Below are positions 9,475 through 17,593 of a stretch of 64,000 bases of DNA, one piece after another. Source of the DNA: DAITPV01 sp050692555 (GTDB taxonomy: Bacteria > Actinomycetota > UBA4738 > CALAEC01); assembly GCA_050692555.1 (NCBI GenBank), contig JBOGVS010000001.1:62001-126000 (forward strand). Direction: 5' to 3'. The stretch's first letter is position 1, and every line of letters begins with the position of its first letter. The notes beneath the pieces were generated by a model. That model had not been told where the DNA came from. It worked only from the letters and a program-made list of their open reading frames with translations, and did not search any database. The translations under genes and the position numbers were made by a program.

Positions 9475-10360
9475 GCCTCCGGCCCGATACCGCCGCCAAC
9501 ACCGCAGCGAACCGTCCCAGGTCCGTGATCCCCCGCATGTTGAAGGTGAAGACCCGCTCGTCCAGGTACCGGAACAGGTGGAACGGCTCGACGCTGACGT
9601 AGGTGCCCTTCAGTCCACGCTTCAGGAGTGACCAGAAGTTCTCCATCCCGTTCGTGTGCACCTTGCCGTCCACGTATCGCTCGGCGTGGTTCACGACTGC
9701 GTGGTCATAGTCGCCTTCCAAGCCGATGTAGGAGTGGTGGTCATCGGTGTAGAGGGCTGATCCGGGCTGGACGTGCTCCCGGACTCTTGGCTGTAGGGCC
9801 ACCCTCCTGGTGCTTGGCACCGTTATGGCCCTCACTTCGCCACCCCGCTCAAGCATTCCTAGGACGGGAGTCTTGTCCTTGATGCCTGCGCCTCTGATCT
9901 TCCGTCGCCTCACGTCCCGGTGCATGTTCCGGGCCAGCCCTCCGACGTAGGTTTCGTCGGCCTCGACCTCGCCTTCCAATCTCGCGAAGGTCTTGGTCTG
10001 CATGGCGAGCCGGATTCGATGCAAGACGAACCATGACGACTTCTGCGAAAGGCCGATGCTCCGGCCCAACTCATGGGAGCTGATCCCGTTCTTAGCGTTG
10101 GCGATGAGCCAGATCGAGGCCAGCCACTTGTCCAGGGAGATCGGGGAGTCCTCGAAGATGGTCCCCACCTTGACCGAGTACTGACGCTTGCAGGCCTTGC
10201 ACTTCCAGAGCCGCCGGGTCTTCAGGTAGGAGTAGTCCTTCCCTCCGCAGGAAGGGCACTCGGGGCCGTCGGGCCACCGGAGGGAGGCCACGAAGTCCTG
10301 AGCCACGTCCGGGTCCGCGAAGTACCGGATCGCCTCCATGAGCGTGGTGGGTGGCCTCAT
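9443..10360 (-). CDS. IS1595-family DDE transposase
   Basis: 305 aa, full length for the family. N-terminal zinc ribbon (CPSCGGKDY about residue 36 and WKCKACKRQY about 53), then the winged-helix-like HELGRSIGLSQKSSW region, and the ISXO2-like DDE domain with VEADETYVGG (first Asp), ALYTDDHHSY (second Asp) and the NGMENFWSLLKRGLKG segment that carries the last acidic residue. All expected motifs are present and there is no frameshift, so the protein could be active. A palindrome GTGAGT-N5-ACTCAC (10364-10380) sits directly before the start codon and may be its operator. Confidence 0.92.
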   Translation of the reverse strand: MRPPTTLMEAIRYFADPDVAQDFVASLRWPDGPECPSCGGKDYSYLKTRRLWKCKACKRQYSVKVGTIFEDSPISLDKWLASIWLIANAKNGISSHELGRSIGLSQKSSWFVLHRIRLAMQTKTFARLEGEVEADETYVGGLARNMHRDVRRRKIRGAGIKDKTPVLGMLERGGEVRAITVPSTRRVALQPRVREHVQPGSALYTDDHHSYIGLEGDYDHAVVNHAERYVDGKVHTNGMENFWSLLKRGLKGTYVSVEPFHLFRYLDERVFTFNMRGITDLGRFAAVLAAVSGRRLTYAELIGKA

Positions 10361-10414
10361 GGGGTGAGTCTACTACTCACGCAGCAGACGTGTCAAGTCC
10401 CTTGGAATCAGCCC

Positions 10415-10660
10415 TCAGGTTCGTTGAAGGTCTACCGTCACAAGGTCGCCGTCGTCCACCCACTGAACTCCGCGAGCCTGAAGGGCCGGCTCAAGGGTCT
10501 GACCTGCTATGAGTCCCCGGCACCAGGCCTCCAGGATACGGCGTAGCGCCACCAAAGCGGCCTCTTCCGTCTGGCCCCCTCCGGCCAGGTCTATACCCTC
10601 CGCGTGTGCCAGGACGTGGTCCCGGACCGGGGTGATTCGAGCGCCTACGATGATCCTCAC
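10415..10660 (-). CDS. HicB-like small protein, orphan antitoxin candidate
   Basis: 81 aa from GTG at 10660; AGGAGG lies just upstream of this codon, inside the slightly longer ATG reading, which decides the start. VRIIVGARITPVRDHVLAHAEGIDLAGGGQTEE followed by a helix and a final VDDGDLVTVDL strand resemble the HicB fold (short beta strands, GxxxxG-TxEEA turn, helix), which normally neutralises the HicA mRNA interferase. No hicA-like gene (about 60 aa, GSH motif) is adjacent on either strand, and no DNA-binding tail is seen. It lies 14 bases outside the IS end. Confidence 0.6.
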   Translation of the reverse strand: MRIIVGARITPVRDHVLAHAEGIDLAGGGQTEEAALVALRRILEAWCRGLIAGQTLEPALQARGVQWVDDGDLVTVDLQRT

Positions 10661-10817
10661 CAGACCTCCTCTCATTTGGCCTGGTCAGAGGCTACAACCG
10701 CAAACGTCCAGGGTGGGGGGAATCTCGCCAATCAGAAAGGCGTGAAGCAGGGGCTGGACAAGCCCTGAGGTACCTGCTACGTTCCCTAGGCCACATATCC
10801 GAACGGAGGGTTAGGTC

Positions 10818-11549
10818 ATGGCAATGAACGCAGAGGACCTCACGGTCCAGAGTCGGCCCTACGCCGCCCCGTCCAACCTCGTCTCCATCTTCCACCGAGT
10901 GCGGACCCGCAATCTCCCGGACGTGATCGACGATGAGTTCCTGCACCTGGCGGGAATCCCAGAAGGGGCCGGGCACCGGGTGCTCACAGCCCTGCGGTTC
11001 CTGGGATTTATCGACGAAGACGGTCGGGTCACGGATGACCTGCGCTCGCTCGCCTCCTCGACGGACGAGGACTACCCCACCATCTTGGAGGGCATCATCC
11101 GCCGCGCATACGCTGCCGACTTCCAGCGGGGCGTGGACCCGGCGCAGGACACCCAGGCCCAGATCGTCGGTGCGTTCCGCCCGTATCAGCCTCGATCCCA
11201 GACCAACCGCATGGTGATCCTGTTCCTCGGCCTCTGCCGTGAAGCCGAGATGCCCATCCAGGACGCTCCCCGCGAGCGGCAGCAGACCTCCGCCCCTCGT
11301 CCCGCTCGGCCGACTCCGCGTCCCCCCCGACGGAAGAAGAAAAAGGAGGACGAGGAGGAGGATCAGACCAAGGGAGCCGAGTTCGTCCTCACCAACGAGG
11401 ACGTGAAGTCCCTCTCCGACGAGGAGTTCAGGGAAGTCTGGACGGCGCTGGGCAAGGTCGTCCGGGCCAGGTCTAAGGAAGCCGAACCGAAGCCTCCCGC
11501 CGACGAGGCGGGAGAGGAGGCCGACGAGGACGGAGGGGGTGGCCGGTGA
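10818..11549 (+). CDS. DUF5343 domain protein with charged tail
   Basis: 243 aa with a good ribosome site (ACGGAGG). Residues 14-150 match DUF5343: YAAPSNLVSIFHRV, AGHRVLTALRFLGFIDEDG, then YAADFQRG and QTNRMVILFLGLCREAEM. These proteins look like winged-helix/SLATT-like predicted DNA- or RNA-binding modules in accessory regions, sometimes beside restriction or defence genes. After about residue 150 the protein turns into a Pro/Arg/Lys-rich spacer, an acidic KKKKEDEEEDQ patch and a Glu-rich end. No partner gene is recognisable nearby apart from the IS and the HicB-like gene. Function unknown. Confidence 0.75.
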   Translation: MAMNAEDLTVQSRPYAAPSNLVSIFHRVRTRNLPDVIDDEFLHLAGIPEGAGHRVLTALRFLGFIDEDGRVTDDLRSLASSTDEDYPTILEGIIRRAYAADFQRGVDPAQDTQAQIVGAFRPYQPRSQTNRMVILFLGLCREAEMPIQDAPRERQQTSAPRPARPTPRPPRRKKKKEDEEEDQTKGAEFVLTNEDVKSLSDEEFREVWTALGKVVRARSKEAEPKPPADEAGEEADEDGGGGR

Positions 11550-11619
11550 AAACGGCAAGCCCCGCCGGATCAGGACCTCGGTAGCACCGGGTACCGGCGG
11601 GGCGTAAAGCCGCAGTTCA

Positions 11620-11649
11620 GAGGGGGTCGGGGTGCATCCCGGCCCCCTC
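11620..11649 (+). terminator. terminator hairpin after DUF5343 gene
   Basis: GAGGGGGTCGGG (11620-11631) pairs with CCCGGCCCCCTC (11638-11649) over 12 bases with one G-T pair and a 6-base loop, followed by ACTTATTGT. A second perfect inverted repeat, GCCCCGCCGG/CCGGCGGGGC (11559-11568, 11594-11603), precedes it directly after the stop codon. Confidence 0.65.
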
Positions 11650-11707
11650 ACTTATTGTACGGCCCCCATCAACCCCCCCTAGGTGAGCCAGCGATATCAG
11701 TGCCAAA

Positions 11708-11727
11708 AATAGTCCCTTATGACTATT
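11708..11727. promoter_or_regulatory. inverted repeat upstream of the FecR gene
   Basis: AATAGTC-N6-GACTATT, a perfect 7-base palindrome in an AT-rich island 37 bases before the ATG of the FecR-domain gene. It may be an operator or promoter-proximal hairpin. No cognate regulator gene is beside it. Confidence 0.4.
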
Positions 11728-11764
11728 CCGGCCCGCCGGTCCCCGCCCATACACTGGCTTCTCT

Positions 11765-13480
11765 ATGGCTGCGTTCTCACGGCGCAAAGGTCTTGTCGCC
11801 TTGCTCGCAGTGGTGGTGGCCGGCGCCCTCATCGCTGTACTTCTGCTACTCGTGGCTGGACCGGCCACAGCGAAGGAGTTCGCCACCCTCCACCTCCTCG
11901 AGGGGACCGTGGAGGTCAAGCGGGCCGACCAGCAGGACTTCGGTACCGGCGCAGAGGGGGACACCCTGCGATCCGGCGACACCGTGCGGACCGGCCCCGA
12001 CGGACGAGCGGAGATCGAGTACTTCGACGGGAGCTTCACCCGCCTGGACTTCGACACGACCTTCGTGCTGACCGAGCTGGCGTCGATCCCGGACGAGCCG
12101 AACAGCAAGATCATCGAGACCAGACAGGACTCCGGCAGGACGTTCCAGCGGGTGCTGGAGATCACCGGCGCCGAGAGCCGGTTCGACGTGGAGACCCCCA
12201 CGGCCACGGCTTCCGTGCGAGGCACCGACTTCGTGGTCTTCGAGAACCCGGACGGCACCATCGAGGTCTGGGTCCTCCCCGACGACGACCCCACCACCAC
12301 CTCCACCGTGGTGATCATCCTGGCGGACGGCATCGAGGTGGTCGTGGAGGAGGGCGAGGGAGCCCGGATCACCGACGAAGGCGTGGACACGTTCACGCTC
12401 ACCGAGGAGCAGCTCTCCGACCCCTGGCTGGACTTCAACTGCGACGTCCTGGGCGTGGACATCCCCGCCTGTGAGGAGCCCGAGGTCCTCGGCGAGGTCA
12501 TCGAGGAGGAGGAGCCGGAAGAGGAAGAGCCGCCGAAGGACAAGGACGAATCCCCGCCTCCGGACGACGAGACCGAGGTGCTGGGCGGAACCACCACGCC
12601 CTCGCCCTCTCCTCCAAAGCCCAAGAAGGACCAGGACCCCCAGCCGCCGCCCTCCGACGGCACGCCGGTGACCATCACGCTCGGCTGGAGCACGGGACCG
12701 GCGGACCTGGACCTTCACGTCCTGACGCCCGACACCGACGAGGCGGAGGGCGGAGAGGCCTGGTCGGGGAACCCCTGTGTGGAGAAGCCCGGCGGCGGCT
12801 GCCACGCCACCGCCAGCGGCAATGCGTCGGGCGGCGGATCCGAGACCGTAACCCTCAAGCCGATCGACCAGCCGGATCCGAACAACTGGCCTCCGGGCGC
12901 GTACCAGGTGTGGGTGGAGAACGTGTCCTGCGTGGACAACACCTTCGAGACCAGCGATGCCACGGTGACGATCACCCGACGCGGGTCCGGCTCCGTCAAC
13001 CTGGCCGTCGCCGGGGCGACCGGAGACAAGAAGGGTCAGACCTGGAACGTGGCCTCGGTGTTCATGACCCAGCGAGGCACTATGGCCACCACGGGGACCC
13101 AGCAGGTGGTCGGCGATCCGTGCGGGCCTCCGCCCAGCCCCAGGACCATGACCACCACCCCTCCGGGCATTGAACGACTGATGAACGGCCCGCCCCCGGC
13201 GGAGGGGGCCTCTTCCTCGGGGACGGACGGCGCACCCGCCCAGAACGGGACCGGCTCGACGGACGGTCCGGGCGACCGGAGCGGCAACAATGGCGGTGGC
13301 CAGGCCGGTTCGCCGCCCGAGCCCCCGATGCCCGAGCCTCCGGCGCCTCCACCGACGTCTCCCGAGCCCGAGGAGCCGGTGACCCCCGAGGAGCCGCCAG
13401 TGCCACCGGAGCCGCCCGCTCCACCTCCGCTTCCCGACCCGCCGCCTACTCCTGATCCCGGCGGGGAGCCCTTGACGTGA
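11765..13480 (+). CDS. FecR-domain exported protein with Pro-rich C-terminus
   Basis: 571 aa. A hydrophobic segment at residues 9-33 (LVALLAVVVAGALIAVLLLLV) serves as signal anchor. FecR-type domain at about 40-210: LHLLEGTVEVKRADQQDF, GDTLRSGDTVRTGPDGRAEI and ETPTATASVRGTDFVV. An acidic EEEEPEEEEPPKDKDE spacer leads to a second beta domain (VTITLGWSTGPADLDLHVL, about 300-420) and a Pro/Glu-rich tail. In the classical Fec system FecR signals through a sigma factor; here no sigma factor is near, and the domain probably has an envelope role. Its last bases overlap the start of the next gene (GTGA). Confidence 0.85.
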   Translation: MAAFSRRKGLVALLAVVVAGALIAVLLLLVAGPATAKEFATLHLLEGTVEVKRADQQDFGTGAEGDTLRSGDTVRTGPDGRAEIEYFDGSFTRLDFDTTFVLTELASIPDEPNSKIIETRQDSGRTFQRVLEITGAESRFDVETPTATASVRGTDFVVFENPDGTIEVWVLPDDDPTTTSTVVIILADGIEVVVEEGEGARITDEGVDTFTLTEEQLSDPWLDFNCDVLGVDIPACEEPEVLGEVIEEEEPEEEEPPKDKDESPPPDDETEVLGGTTTPSPSPPKPKKDQDPQPPPSDGTPVTITLGWSTGPADLDLHVLTPDTDEAEGGEAWSGNPCVEKPGGGCHATASGNASGGGSETVTLKPIDQPDPNNWPPGAYQVWVENVSCVDNTFETSDATVTITRRGSGSVNLAVAGATGDKKGQTWNVASVFMTQRGTMATTGTQQVVGDPCGPPPSPRTMTTTPPGIERLMNGPPPAEGASSSGTDGAPAQNGTGSTDGPGDRSGNNGGGQAGSPPEPPMPEPPAPPPTSPEPEEPVTPEEPPVPPEPPAPPPLPDPPPTPDPGGEPLT

Positions 13481-15474
13481 AGCGCCCCTCTGTCCTCATC
13501 GCACTGACCGTGGGGCTGGTGCTGGGCACCTCAGGGCCAGCGTCAGCCACCATCACGCCGACGTCCACCTCCTCTGATATCGCGACCGCCATCGAAAGCC
13601 TCCCGGCTCTGGTGACCGGGTCGGCGTTCGTCTCCCTCCCACCCAGCGGAACGCCGAACGCGGTGTCCGATACCGCGCTCGTCGGATTCCCCACCGACGG
13701 AGCGACGTACGGGATCATGACCAGCGGAAATCCGACCCTGGCCGACGACGCCAACACCTCTGGGAGCAGCGGTGCCAGCCTAGGGGGCGGTTCCGTTCGC
13801 GGGGGTGCGGGATCCGACCGGGACGTGTCGGTCCTGCGTGTCGACGTCCTCGTACCTGCGGGCATGAACTGCCTGACGATCGACTTCCGATTCCTCTCGG
13901 AGGAGTTTCCGGAGTACGTAGGCAGCAGCGTGAACGACGGGTTCATCGCCGAACTGGACACATCGGACTGGACCACTGAAGACGACGCGTCGATCAGCGC
14001 CCCGAACAACTTCGCCTTCGACCCAAACGGGGACGTCATCAGTGTCAACACGTCCGGGGCCACCAGCATGTCGAGCGCGGAGGCAGCGGGGACCACCTAC
14101 GACGGGGCCACTCCGCTCCTACAGGCCAGGACCCCCATCACGCCGGGGGCCCACTCCGTGTACCTGTCGATCTTCGACCAGGGCGACCAGATCTACGACT
14201 CCGCTGCCTTTATTGACAACCTGACCGCCGGCGTGGCGGGCGAAGGGGCGTGCGAACCCGGCGCACAGCCCTTGGAGCTGTCGATCAGCAAGGGAGCGGA
14301 CGAGGACGTGTCCGAGCCGGGAGCTCAGAACGGGTACACGATCACGATCGACAATCCGAACGACGAGCCGGTCGACATCGATTCGATCACCGACGACCTG
14401 CCCGAAGATTTCGGTTACGTCGACGATTCCACAACGGGTGATGTGACGGGTAATCCGACGGAGACGAATTCCGGGAGCACCCTGACTTGGCAGGGTGACC
14501 CACTGATCACGGTCGACGCCAACGACAGCGTCTCATTCCACTTCGATGTGCTGGTCTCCGACACGCCCGGGGAGTACCAGAACCAGGCCTCGGCTCAGGT
14601 CGGCGAGGGTTCGTTCTCCACGGGTCCTACGGCGACCATCGAGGTGCAGGAACCGGAGGAGCCGCCCTCCATCGAGAAGACCGCGGACAGCTCGACAACT
14701 GAGGTCGGTGGCCAGAACGGCTACACCATCACCATCACCAATCCCACGGAAGTCGCCTTGGGCTCGATCACAGACACGCTTCCGAGCGGTTTCTCCTACG
14801 TTCCCGGGTCGACGACAGGGCTGACCATCGACGACCCCGCCATCGACGGGCAAACGCTGACGTGGGACGGGCCGTTCTCGCAGAATGAGGGATCGTTGCT
14901 CTTCGACGTCACCGTTTCCAACACCCCCGGCGACTACGACAACGAGGCGTCGGCGCAGTTCGGAGAAAGCACGCTCGATACCGGACCAACCGCCACGATC
15001 ACCGTTACAGCCGCACCGGTGCCGCCGCTGCCGCCTCCGCCTCCCGGACCCGTGAGCCTGCCGTGCGACCCGATCACCGCGGAGGGCGGGCCCGGTGGTG
15101 ACCGGATGATCGGCGGGATCGGTGCGGATCGGATCCGGGCTCTGGCCGGCAGGGACATCGTGGATACCGGGGCGGGGGACGACGAGATCTGCGGCGGCGA
15201 TGGCGGGGACTTCCTGTACGGCCGGTCCGGTTTCGACATCATCCGGGGCGAGGGTGGGAACGACCGGCTGTTCGGCGGGCTCCACGCCGACACGCTCTAC
15301 GGCGACGCCGGGCACGATGCCCTGATCGGGGGCAAGGGCCCCGACACGTTCTTCACCCAGGACGGCGTCAAGGACTGCATCCAGACCGGGAAGGGCCGGG
15401 ACACGGTGACCGGGGACGTGGGGCTCGACCTGGTCGATCCCAAGGGCGGGTGCCCGCCCGGATTCTGGCTGTAG
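13477..15474 (+). CDS. secreted choice-of-anchor / DUF11 / RTX-repeat protein
   Basis: 665 aa from GTG, overlapping the FecR gene by four bases. Signal peptide ends near ASAT (residue 24). Residues about 30-260 form a choice-of-anchor L domain (DFRFLSEEFPEYVGSSVNDG, VYLSIFDQGDQIYDSAAFID). Two DUF11-type repeats follow (about 262-395 and 399-505; both contain QNGYTITI). After a PVPPLPPPPPGP linker, about 534-645 hold RTX calcium-binding nonapeptides (GGIGADRI, GAGDDEICGGDGGDFLYG, GEGGNDRLFG, GDAGHDALIG). Expected to fold outside the cell in calcium and to act as adhesin or surface-layer component. No sortase motif is visible. Confidence 0.88.
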   Translation: MKRPSVLIALTVGLVLGTSGPASATITPTSTSSDIATAIESLPALVTGSAFVSLPPSGTPNAVSDTALVGFPTDGATYGIMTSGNPTLADDANTSGSSGASLGGGSVRGGAGSDRDVSVLRVDVLVPAGMNCLTIDFRFLSEEFPEYVGSSVNDGFIAELDTSDWTTEDDASISAPNNFAFDPNGDVISVNTSGATSMSSAEAAGTTYDGATPLLQARTPITPGAHSVYLSIFDQGDQIYDSAAFIDNLTAGVAGEGACEPGAQPLELSISKGADEDVSEPGAQNGYTITIDNPNDEPVDIDSITDDLPEDFGYVDDSTTGDVTGNPTETNSGSTLTWQGDPLITVDANDSVSFHFDVLVSDTPGEYQNQASAQVGEGSFSTGPTATIEVQEPEEPPSIEKTADSSTTEVGGQNGYTITITNPTEVALGSITDTLPSGFSYVPGSTTGLTIDDPAIDGQTLTWDGPFSQNEGSLLFDVTVSNTPGDYDNEASAQFGESTLDTGPTATITVTAAPVPPLPPPPPGPVSLPCDPITAEGGPGGDRMIGGIGADRIRALAGRDIVDTGAGDDEICGGDGGDFLYGRSGFDIIRGEGGNDRLFGGLHADTLYGDAGHDALIGGKGPDTFFTQDGVKDCIQTGKGRDTVTGDVGLDLVDPKGGCPPGFWL

Positions 15475-15485
15475 GGTCCCCGCTC

Positions 15486-17423
15486 ATGAGGCGAACCGCC
15501 TGGTTCAAAGCAGTCGTCACGGTGCTCATCGCGCTGGCCGTCACGGGTGCGGCTTCGGTGGCGTTGGGGGCCGGACTCTTCGAGGTCACCCAGCTGCGGC
15601 TGGCCGATGCGTTGCACGGGTCGGCAGGGGTGGATCCGCGCATCGTGGTGGTGGGCATCGACGACACCAGCCTGGCGAAGATCGGCCGCTGGCCCTTCGA
15701 CCGCATCCGTCACGCGGACCTGATCGAGGAGCTCAACAAGAGAGGCGCCGCGCTGATCGGCTACGACGTGGCGTTCTCGGAGCCCAGTCCCACTGCGGCC
15801 CACGACGAGGCCCTGGCCCAGGCGGCGGCGGAGGCCGGGAACGTGGTGTTCGTGGCCACGGCCACGTTCTCCGGCAGGCTTGGCGAGGTCCCCCGGGCGG
15901 ACTCCATCGCCCTGCCGATCGAGGAGATCACCGACCAGGCGGGCATGGCCCACGCGAACATCATCCCCGACCCCGATGGCATCGTCCGGGCCCTCCCGCC
16001 GGTCATCGAGACACCACAGGGCGAGTTCTTCCCCGGGTTGTCCTTCCTCCTGTACCAAGCCGCCGAGGGGGTCACGGGTCCGATCACGGTGCGGCCGGAC
16101 GGCGTGCAGGTTGGTTCGCAGCTTGTCCCCACGGGCCGGGGGCACCTCATGGACATCAACTTCGCCGACGCGAAGGTGTTTCCGCCCGAATACTCGTTCG
16201 TGGACGTGCTCGAGGGCCGGGTCCCCGATGATGCGTTCGAGGGCAAGATCGTCCTGGTGGGGGCCACGGCTCCCGGTCTTGGCGACGTCAGGCAGACGCC
16301 GGAAGACAAGGCCGAAGGCCAGCCGGGTGTGGCCGTCCACGCCAACGCCCTGAACACCATGCTCACCGGGCAGTTCCTTAACCAGGAAGGCCAGACCACC
16401 GCATTGCTCTGGGTGTTCGGGCTGTCGCTGCTGGTCGCGCTGGCGGTCTCGTACCTGCGGATCTCCGTGTCGGCGATCGTGGCCATCGGCCTGGGAGTCG
16501 GCTATTTCCTCCTGGTGTTCTTCCGGTTCGACGGCGGGACCGTGATGAATACGGTGTATCCGCCGGTGGCCATCCTGCTGACCTACCTGGCCACCCTGGC
16601 ATTCCGGTACTTCACCGAGGAGCGCGAGCGCCGCCGGGTGACCAGGGTGTTCGGCCGATACGTGGCCGGGGACGTGGTGGAGGAGGTGCTGTCTTCTCCG
16701 GAGAACGCCCTGGCCACCCTGGAGGGCGCTTCCCGGCCCCTGTCGGTCCTGTTCGCCGACCTCCGCGGGTTCACCGCAGCCTCCGAGGGGGCCGAGCCCA
16801 CCGACGTGGTCAAGGCCCTGAACGTGTACCTCGACGCCATGACCAGGGCGGTGAACGAGGAGCGGGGGACCATCGACAAGTTCATGGGCGACTGCGTGAT
16901 GGCCTTCTGGGGCGCTCCCAGGCAGGACTCGGAGCACGCCCGGAATTCGGTACGCGCGGGGATGAAGATGCTCGACTACATCGACGAGGCCGTGGCCCGG
17001 GGGGAGACCGCCGGGCTCAACGTCAAGGGATGCGGCGTGGGGATCTCCACCGGCGAGGCTGTGGTGGGGAACATCGGCTCACACGAGCGGCTGGACTACA
17101 CGGCCATCGGCGACACCGTGAACACCTCCAGTCGCCTGTGCGGCGTGGCCGGCGCGGGGATGGTGGTGGTCACCGAGGAGTGCGCCCGCCGGCTCGGGGA
17201 CGGTTTCCGAGTCGCGGACCTCCCGCCGCTGACGGTGAAGGGGAAGGCCGAGGTCCTGAAGGTGTACCAGGTGCTCCGGGAGGGCCAGGACGCGGCCTCC
17301 TTCGAGGAAGACGCCCAGATCGAGGCCACCGAGGAGAAGGGCCACTTCGAGGCTCCCCGCGCCAAGGCCGCCGGGTACGCGCCCATCGAGCCCGCGACCC
17401 CCGCTCCCGACGCCGAGTCCTGA
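15486..17423 (+). CDS. CHASE2-domain class III adenylate/guanylate cyclase
   Basis: 645 aa. ATG at 15486 is preferred to an upstream GTG-type reading that overlaps the RTX gene. One N-terminal helix, then an extracytoplasmic CHASE2 sensor (about 35-290; VVGIDDTSLAKIGRWPFDR is diagnostic), three membrane helices (about 300-375) and a cytoplasmic class III cyclase domain. The two metal Asp residues lie in LFADLRGFT (about 420) and FMGDCVMAFWGAP (about 465); the C-terminal ALDYTAIGDTVNTSSRL-like segment is present as RLDYTAIGDTVNTSSRL. Should make cAMP in response to an external signal. Starts 11 bases after the RTX gene, so FecR, RTX and cyclase genes form one unit. Confidence 0.9.
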   Translation: MRRTAWFKAVVTVLIALAVTGAASVALGAGLFEVTQLRLADALHGSAGVDPRIVVVGIDDTSLAKIGRWPFDRIRHADLIEELNKRGAALIGYDVAFSEPSPTAAHDEALAQAAAEAGNVVFVATATFSGRLGEVPRADSIALPIEEITDQAGMAHANIIPDPDGIVRALPPVIETPQGEFFPGLSFLLYQAAEGVTGPITVRPDGVQVGSQLVPTGRGHLMDINFADAKVFPPEYSFVDVLEGRVPDDAFEGKIVLVGATAPGLGDVRQTPEDKAEGQPGVAVHANALNTMLTGQFLNQEGQTTALLWVFGLSLLVALAVSYLRISVSAIVAIGLGVGYFLLVFFRFDGGTVMNTVYPPVAILLTYLATLAFRYFTEERERRRVTRVFGRYVAGDVVEEVLSSPENALATLEGASRPLSVLFADLRGFTAASEGAEPTDVVKALNVYLDAMTRAVNEERGTIDKFMGDCVMAFWGAPRQDSEHARNSVRAGMKMLDYIDEAVARGETAGLNVKGCGVGISTGEAVVGNIGSHERLDYTAIGDTVNTSSRLCGVAGAGMVVVTEECARRLGDGFRVADLPPLTVKGKAEVLKVYQVLREGQDAASFEEDAQIEATEEKGHFEAPRAKAAGYAPIEPATPAPDAES

Positions 17424-17463
17424 GCCCAGGGCCATCCGGGCCCGCCGACGGACGAATCACGAT

Positions 17464-17493
17464 TTGACACCTATCGTGGACAGGTCCGACAAT
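17464..17493 (+). promoter_or_regulatory. sigma70-type promoter for the subtilase gene
   Basis: TTGACA at 17464-17469 and GACAAT at 17488-17493 with an 18-base spacer, 100 bases before the TTG start of the S8 protease. The -35 is a perfect match and the -10 matches at four of six positions. Confidence 0.5.
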
Positions 17494-17593
17494 CCCTTCT
17501 GGATACCCGCCCGGCTCGCCGGTCGAAGGAGATCTTAGCCCGCCGAAAGCCCGCCGCCCTCGAGCGGTCGCGCCCTGAGCTCGGAGGTGGCCA

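Larger units (their letters stand above)
9229..10401. mobile_element. IS1595-family insertion sequence (ends tentative)
   Basis: About 1.17 kb. The transposase at 9443-10360 is certain; the ends are inferred. GGGCACTGACA at 9229-9239 and, on the other strand, GGGACTTGACA at 10401-10391 match at 8 of 11 positions as terminal inverted repeats. Inside them GACTCACCC (9245-9253) is repeated inverted at 10362-10370 with no mismatch. The 8 bases outside the two ends differ (GAAAAATA and TTGGAATC), so no target duplication is visible and the copy may be old or the ends slightly misplaced. Confidence 0.55.

Noticed and set aside
9221..10409. Target-site duplication around the IS
   Set aside because: The 8 bases at each side do not match, so no duplication is claimed.
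10415..10817. Complete HicAB toxin-antitoxin module
   Set aside because: No frame of HicA length or motif exists on either strand beside the HicB-like gene.
13477..13480. Frameshift joining FecR and RTX proteins
   Set aside because: GTGA overlap with a new signal peptide in the second protein shows two genes, as at many other junctions here.
15080..15420. Periodic GC-rich repeats suggestive of a CRISPR or minisatellite
   Set aside because: They are codons of RTX nonapeptide repeats, not identical repeats with spacers.
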